36,613 bases of DNA from Flavobacteriales bacterium (GTDB lineage Bacteria; Bacteroidota; Bacteroidia; Flavobacteriales; Flavobacteriaceae). The notes under the pieces are model-generated. The model was given only the letters and a program-made list of their open reading frames with translations, ran no database searches and was not told where the DNA came from. The stretch lies in the NCBI GenBank assembly GCA_027066995.1, contig JAMOMQ010000104.1, positions 1 to 36,613 of the forward strand. The letters are read 5' to 3'. The position numbers and the translations under genes are program-made. Position 1 is the first letter of the stretch; each line of letters opens with the position of its first letter. Of this stretch, positions 33,708 to 36,613 are shown piece after piece.

Positions 33708-35797
33708 TGAAAAAGTTACTTTATACTATTCCGGTTATTTTAGCCTTTTTAGGCATTTCGTGCGGAACAACCCAACAAACGACAGCGACTAAAAATAAAC
33801 CTATGCCCCAAGAAGATATCAACAAAATGCCCGAAGCCCAAGCGGCTCCCGTTATCAAATTTCAAAAACCAAAAACTTATAAACTGGACAACGGTTTAAC
33901 GCTTATTGTGGTAGAAAATCATAAATTGCCTCGTGTCAATGCCAGCTTACGTATTGACAATCAGCCTGTCAAATTACGAAATAAAAAAGGCAGTGACGAT
34001 TTATTAAGCAGTTTACTGGGTAGTGGCTCTCAAAGTGTTTCAAAAGATGATTTTAATAAAAAAATAGACTTTTTAGGTGCCAACGTCAATATTTATGACG
34101 GTGGTTTTTATATCAACAGTTTGAGCAAATACTTTCCGGAAGTTTTAAAATTGACTGCAGATCAAGCGTTACATCCCAAATTTACCAAAGAAGAATTTGC
34201 CAAAGAGCAAGAAAAATTGATAGAAAGCCTGAAATCAGCAGAAAAAAGCACACCGGCTGCTGCCGAAAGAGTGCTAAAAAAATTGGCCTATGGCAATCAT
34301 CCTTACGGTGAAGTAACCAGTATAGAAACCGTTAAAAACGTTCAACTTGCTGATGTTGAAAATTATTATAAGCAAAGCTTTACCCCTAATCATGCTTATC
34401 TGATTATAGTTGGTGATGTAGATTTTGACAAAATTAAACAAATGACAAAAGACTATTTTGCCGGTTGGCCCAAAGCACCACAAACCCGGGGCGTTGCTTT
34501 GCCTGCTATTAAAAATGTATCGCAAACAGAAGTGGATTTTGTTCACATGCCCAACGCCGAACAAACCGAGCTTAAAGTAGCACATCGATCGGATGTAAGA
34601 AAAAACAATCCGGACTATCCTGCTGCTTTGCTAATGAATGCCATATTGGGTGGCGATTTTAACTCTTACCTCAATATGACACTTAGAGAAAAACACGGCT
34701 GGACCTATGGGGCACGCAGTCGCTTTGGCACTAATAAATACGGCGACTTATTCAAAGCATCAACCAGTGTGCGCAATAGTGTAGCCGATAGTGCCGTGGT
34801 GGTAACCATGGCACAAATTGACAAAATTGTCAACGAAAAAGTAGATCCGAAATTGCTCTATAATAATAAACAAAAGTATTTGGGCAATTTTGTGTTACAA
34901 ATGGAAAAACCAAGCACCATTGCCAATCAAGCTTATGATATTTACGTCAATAACTTGCCGGAAGATTATTATGAAACTTTCTTACAAAAAATAGATGCCG
35001 TAACGGTTGATGATATTCAAAATGCCGCCAAAAAGTATTTGCATCCCGAACATGCCCGTATTATAGTAGCCGGCAATGCCGCCATTACGGTTCCCGGACT
35101 TAAAAAAGCCGGTTACTCCGTTAAATTTTATGACAAAGACGGACATCCGGTTGCAGCACCTAAAATGAATCAAAAAATACCCGCCGGCGTCAATGTAAAA
35201 ACGGTTATAAATCATTATATCGATGCCATTGGTGGTGCACAAGCTGTAAAAAACACCAAATCTATAAAAACCGTTTACGAAGCCAAAATGCAAGGCGGCA
35301 CTTTAAAAATGACCAACGCCGCTATGGCTCCCAACAAGTTTATGAGTCAAACGGAAGCTATGGGAATGGTTATGAGTAAACAAGCCTTTAACGGACAAAC
35401 CGGTTACAAGATGTTCCGCGGCAACAAAAAACCATTTGATGCCAAAGAAAATGAAAAATATCAAAAGGGCTCACAACCTATCTCGGAATTAGACTTATTA
35501 ACCAATGGCAAATTGGTCAGAATAGACAACTTTGACGGTCAAGATTATTATGTGATTGTTGACAACGAAGGCACTGAACATTTTTTTAATGCCAAAACCG
35601 GTCTTAAAGATAAAGAAATAAAACACCGAAAAATACAAGGACGGGAAATGACACAACCTATTTTGCTAAAAGAATATAAGGGTATCAATGGCATTAAAAT
35701 ACCTTCCAAAATAGTAATTGTCAACGGCGTTCAAAACATTGAACTAAACTTAATCAATGCTGAAACAAATACCTTAAAACCCGAAGATTTTAAATAA
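33707..35797 (+). CDS. M16 family peptidase-like lipoprotein, inactive subunit with fused LolA-like domain
   Basis: This is a 696-residue lipoprotein with lipobox GISC (Cys19). The M16 region starts KTYKLDNGLTLIVVENHKLP, but the zinc motif is gone: the place where HxxEH should be reads KGSDDLLSSLLGSGSQ. The second-half substrate-binding signature is kept (LREKHGWTYGARSRFG). Residues from about 494 to the end (VNVKTVINHYIDAIGG onward) form an extra domain similar to the protein at 31634-32350. Such inactive partners pair with an active M16 chain in mitochondria and bacteria. It is the last gene of the operon. Confidence 0.88.
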   Translation: MKKLLYTIPVILAFLGISCGTTQQTTATKNKPMPQEDINKMPEAQAAPVIKFQKPKTYKLDNGLTLIVVENHKLPRVNASLRIDNQPVKLRNKKGSDDLLSSLLGSGSQSVSKDDFNKKIDFLGANVNIYDGGFYINSLSKYFPEVLKLTADQALHPKFTKEEFAKEQEKLIESLKSAEKSTPAAAERVLKKLAYGNHPYGEVTSIETVKNVQLADVENYYKQSFTPNHAYLIIVGDVDFDKIKQMTKDYFAGWPKAPQTRGVALPAIKNVSQTEVDFVHMPNAEQTELKVAHRSDVRKNNPDYPAALLMNAILGGDFNSYLNMTLREKHGWTYGARSRFGTNKYGDLFKASTSVRNSVADSAVVVTMAQIDKIVNEKVDPKLLYNNKQKYLGNFVLQMEKPSTIANQAYDIYVNNLPEDYYETFLQKIDAVTVDDIQNAAKKYLHPEHARIIVAGNAAITVPGLKKAGYSVKFYDKDGHPVAAPKMNQKIPAGVNVKTVINHYIDAIGGAQAVKNTKSIKTVYEAKMQGGTLKMTNAAMAPNKFMSQTEAMGMVMSKQAFNGQTGYKMFRGNKKPFDAKENEKYQKGSQPISELDLLTNGKLVRIDNFDGQDYYVIVDNEGTEHFFNAKTGLKDKEIKHRKIQGREMTQPILLKEYKGINGIKIPSKIVIVNGVQNIELNLINAETNTLKPEDFK

Positions 35798-35819
35798 AAA
35801 AGGAGGTTACATCATTATT

Positions 35820-35847
35820 AAAAGCTGTCAAATATTTGGCAGCTTTT
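35820..35847. terminator. hairpin between the M16 operon and menA
   Basis: AAAAGCTGTCAAA (35820-35832) pairs with TTTGGCAGCTTTT (35835-35847), with one G-T pair and a two-base loop as drawn. It contains the menA stop codon and can serve both converging genes. Confidence 0.75.
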
Positions 35848-36613
35848 ATAATATCAGTCCTATGCCGAAAAAAATGGCATATAGTAAAGTCAAAATAGCT
35901 ACTTTTTTGAGTTCGGGATCAAAAGCTTCCGGTTGGTTGGTTTTTATGACTTGCATTAAATGTTTAAATAATAATAAATATGGAATCATAAAAAGCCAAG
36001 GCCATAAACTGTGTAAATGATGAAAAATATAGGCTTGTGTAAAAAACAAGGGCAATACTATTAAAAAAATATGGTATTTTTTTGCATTTTCTATTCCCAA
36101 CTTTACCGGAATGGTATTTTTTCCCGATTTTTGATCGGACTGTAAATCGCGCATATTATTCAGATTTAATACCGCCATACTCAATAACCCGATAGAAAGA
36201 GCCGGAAAAATAAGCGTCCAATCCCATTCTTTGGTATATAAATAGGAGCCGCCCATTACCGATACCAAACCAAAAAAAATCAGCACAAACAAATCGCCGA
36301 GACCAAAATAACCATAAGCATTTTTACCAACGGTATATTTGACAGCAGCGGCAATAGCTACTATACCTAAAATCAAATATAAAAATATCAAGCTCAAATG
36401 TTGCCATCCAAAACTATAGCCCACCAATACCAAAGCTGACAAAAAAGATAAAATGGCTGTTAAAACAATTGCCTTTTTCATTTGAACAGGCGTAATTTCT
36501 CCTGATTGAATGGCTCTTGACGGCCCTATTCTATCTTCGTTATCAGTACCTTTGACGCCATCACCGTAATCATTGGCAAAATTGGATAAAATTTGAAACA
36601 AGGCGGCTGTTAA
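35846..36613 (-). CDS. menA: 1,4-dihydroxy-2-naphthoate polyprenyltransferase (5' end outside window)
   Basis: MenA attaches the polyprenyl chain to DHNA in menaquinone synthesis at the inner membrane. The window shows 255 residues plus the stop codon, and the frame stays open to the right edge (LTAALFQILSNFANDYGDGV), so the start lies outside. A TTG at 36601 is not the start. The UbiA-family prenyl-diphosphate motif NFANDYGDGVKGTDNED and the second motif NNMRDLQSDQKSGKNTIPVK are both visible, with about seven membrane helices. Roughly 45 residues are missing. Confidence 0.93.
   Translation of the reverse strand, partial: LTAALFQILSNFANDYGDGVKGTDNEDRIGPSRAIQSGEITPVQMKKAIVLTAILSFLSALVLVGYSFGWQHLSLIFLYLILGIVAIAAAVKYTVGKNAYGYFGLGDLFVLIFFGLVSVMGGSYLYTKEWDWTLIFPALSIGLLSMAVLNLNNMRDLQSDQKSGKNTIPVKLGIENAKKYHIFLIVLPLFFTQAYIFHHLHSLWPWLFMIPYLLLFKHLMQVIKTNQPEAFDPELKKVAILTLLYAIFFGIGLIL

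Noticed and set aside
35801-35806. AGGAGG after the M16 operon
   Set aside because: It looks like a strong ribosome binding site, but no start codon follows on this strand, the next gene is on the other strand, and this genome does not appear to use such sites.

Overview
The window is a chromosomal stretch of an AT-rich Bacteroidota genome, most likely a member of the Flavobacteriia. Pointers are the exosortase XrtF with its partner, a DUF6089 protein next to uppS-bamA-ompH, a DUF4294 protein, a Bacteroidota-type LptE, lipoproteins with short lipoboxes, near absence of Shine-Dalgarno sequences, and repeated TAnnTTTG promoter elements just upstream of start codons. Nothing looks plasmid- or phage-borne. 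There is no CRISPR array, rRNA operon or intact transposon, and no gene-free stretch exceeds 300 bases.

Layout. The left edge holds the 3' end of a Bax inhibitor-1/YccA gene (1-206), then a leftward operon comEC - xrtF - XrtF-associated gene (247-3268). pdxA (3433-4494) runs rightward and ends at a MITE-like inverted repeat. A six-gene leftward operon (4649-8614) encodes an ArsC/Spx-like protein, an EamA transporter, YicC, a small membrane protein, a crotonase-family protein and a secreted unknown. A rightward cluster (8814-11600) encodes a sigma-54 activator without a receiver domain, LptE, a TPR protein and SecG, followed by groEL (11733-13367) without groES. rplS, a cytochrome b561-type gene and a TrmH-family methyltransferase run leftward. 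DUF6089 - uppS - bamA - ompH - ompH form an envelope-biogenesis cluster (15288-20931). A mitochondrial-type citrate synthase gene (21119-22429) is followed by the second MITE-like copy. A leftward four-gene operon (22618-26595) faces an M23 peptidase - LEA-like lipoprotein - YigZ - lipoprotein operon (26704-30426). Then come tRNA-Leu(CAA), fabD, a LolA-like/M16/M16 peptidase operon (31634-35797) and the 3' part of menA (35846-36613).

How the genes fit together. Much of the window concerns the cell envelope: LPS transport (LptE), secretion (SecG), outer-membrane protein insertion (BamA and two Skp/OmpH chaperones), undecaprenyl carrier synthesis (UppS), peptidoglycan hydrolysis (M23), surface sorting (XrtF) and periplasmic or outer-membrane proteolysis (M16 pair). 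The most interesting regulatory signal is a set of sigma-54-type -24/-12 elements in front of the activator gene, groEL and the M23 peptidase gene. TGTCA/TGACA palindromes lie near the first two. This suggests, as inference only, a sigma-54 envelope or protein-folding stress circuit. Other points worth a look are the two related inverted-repeat elements at convergent gene ends, the missing groES, and the second M16 peptidase, which has lost its zinc motif and carries a domain related to the gene that starts its own operon.
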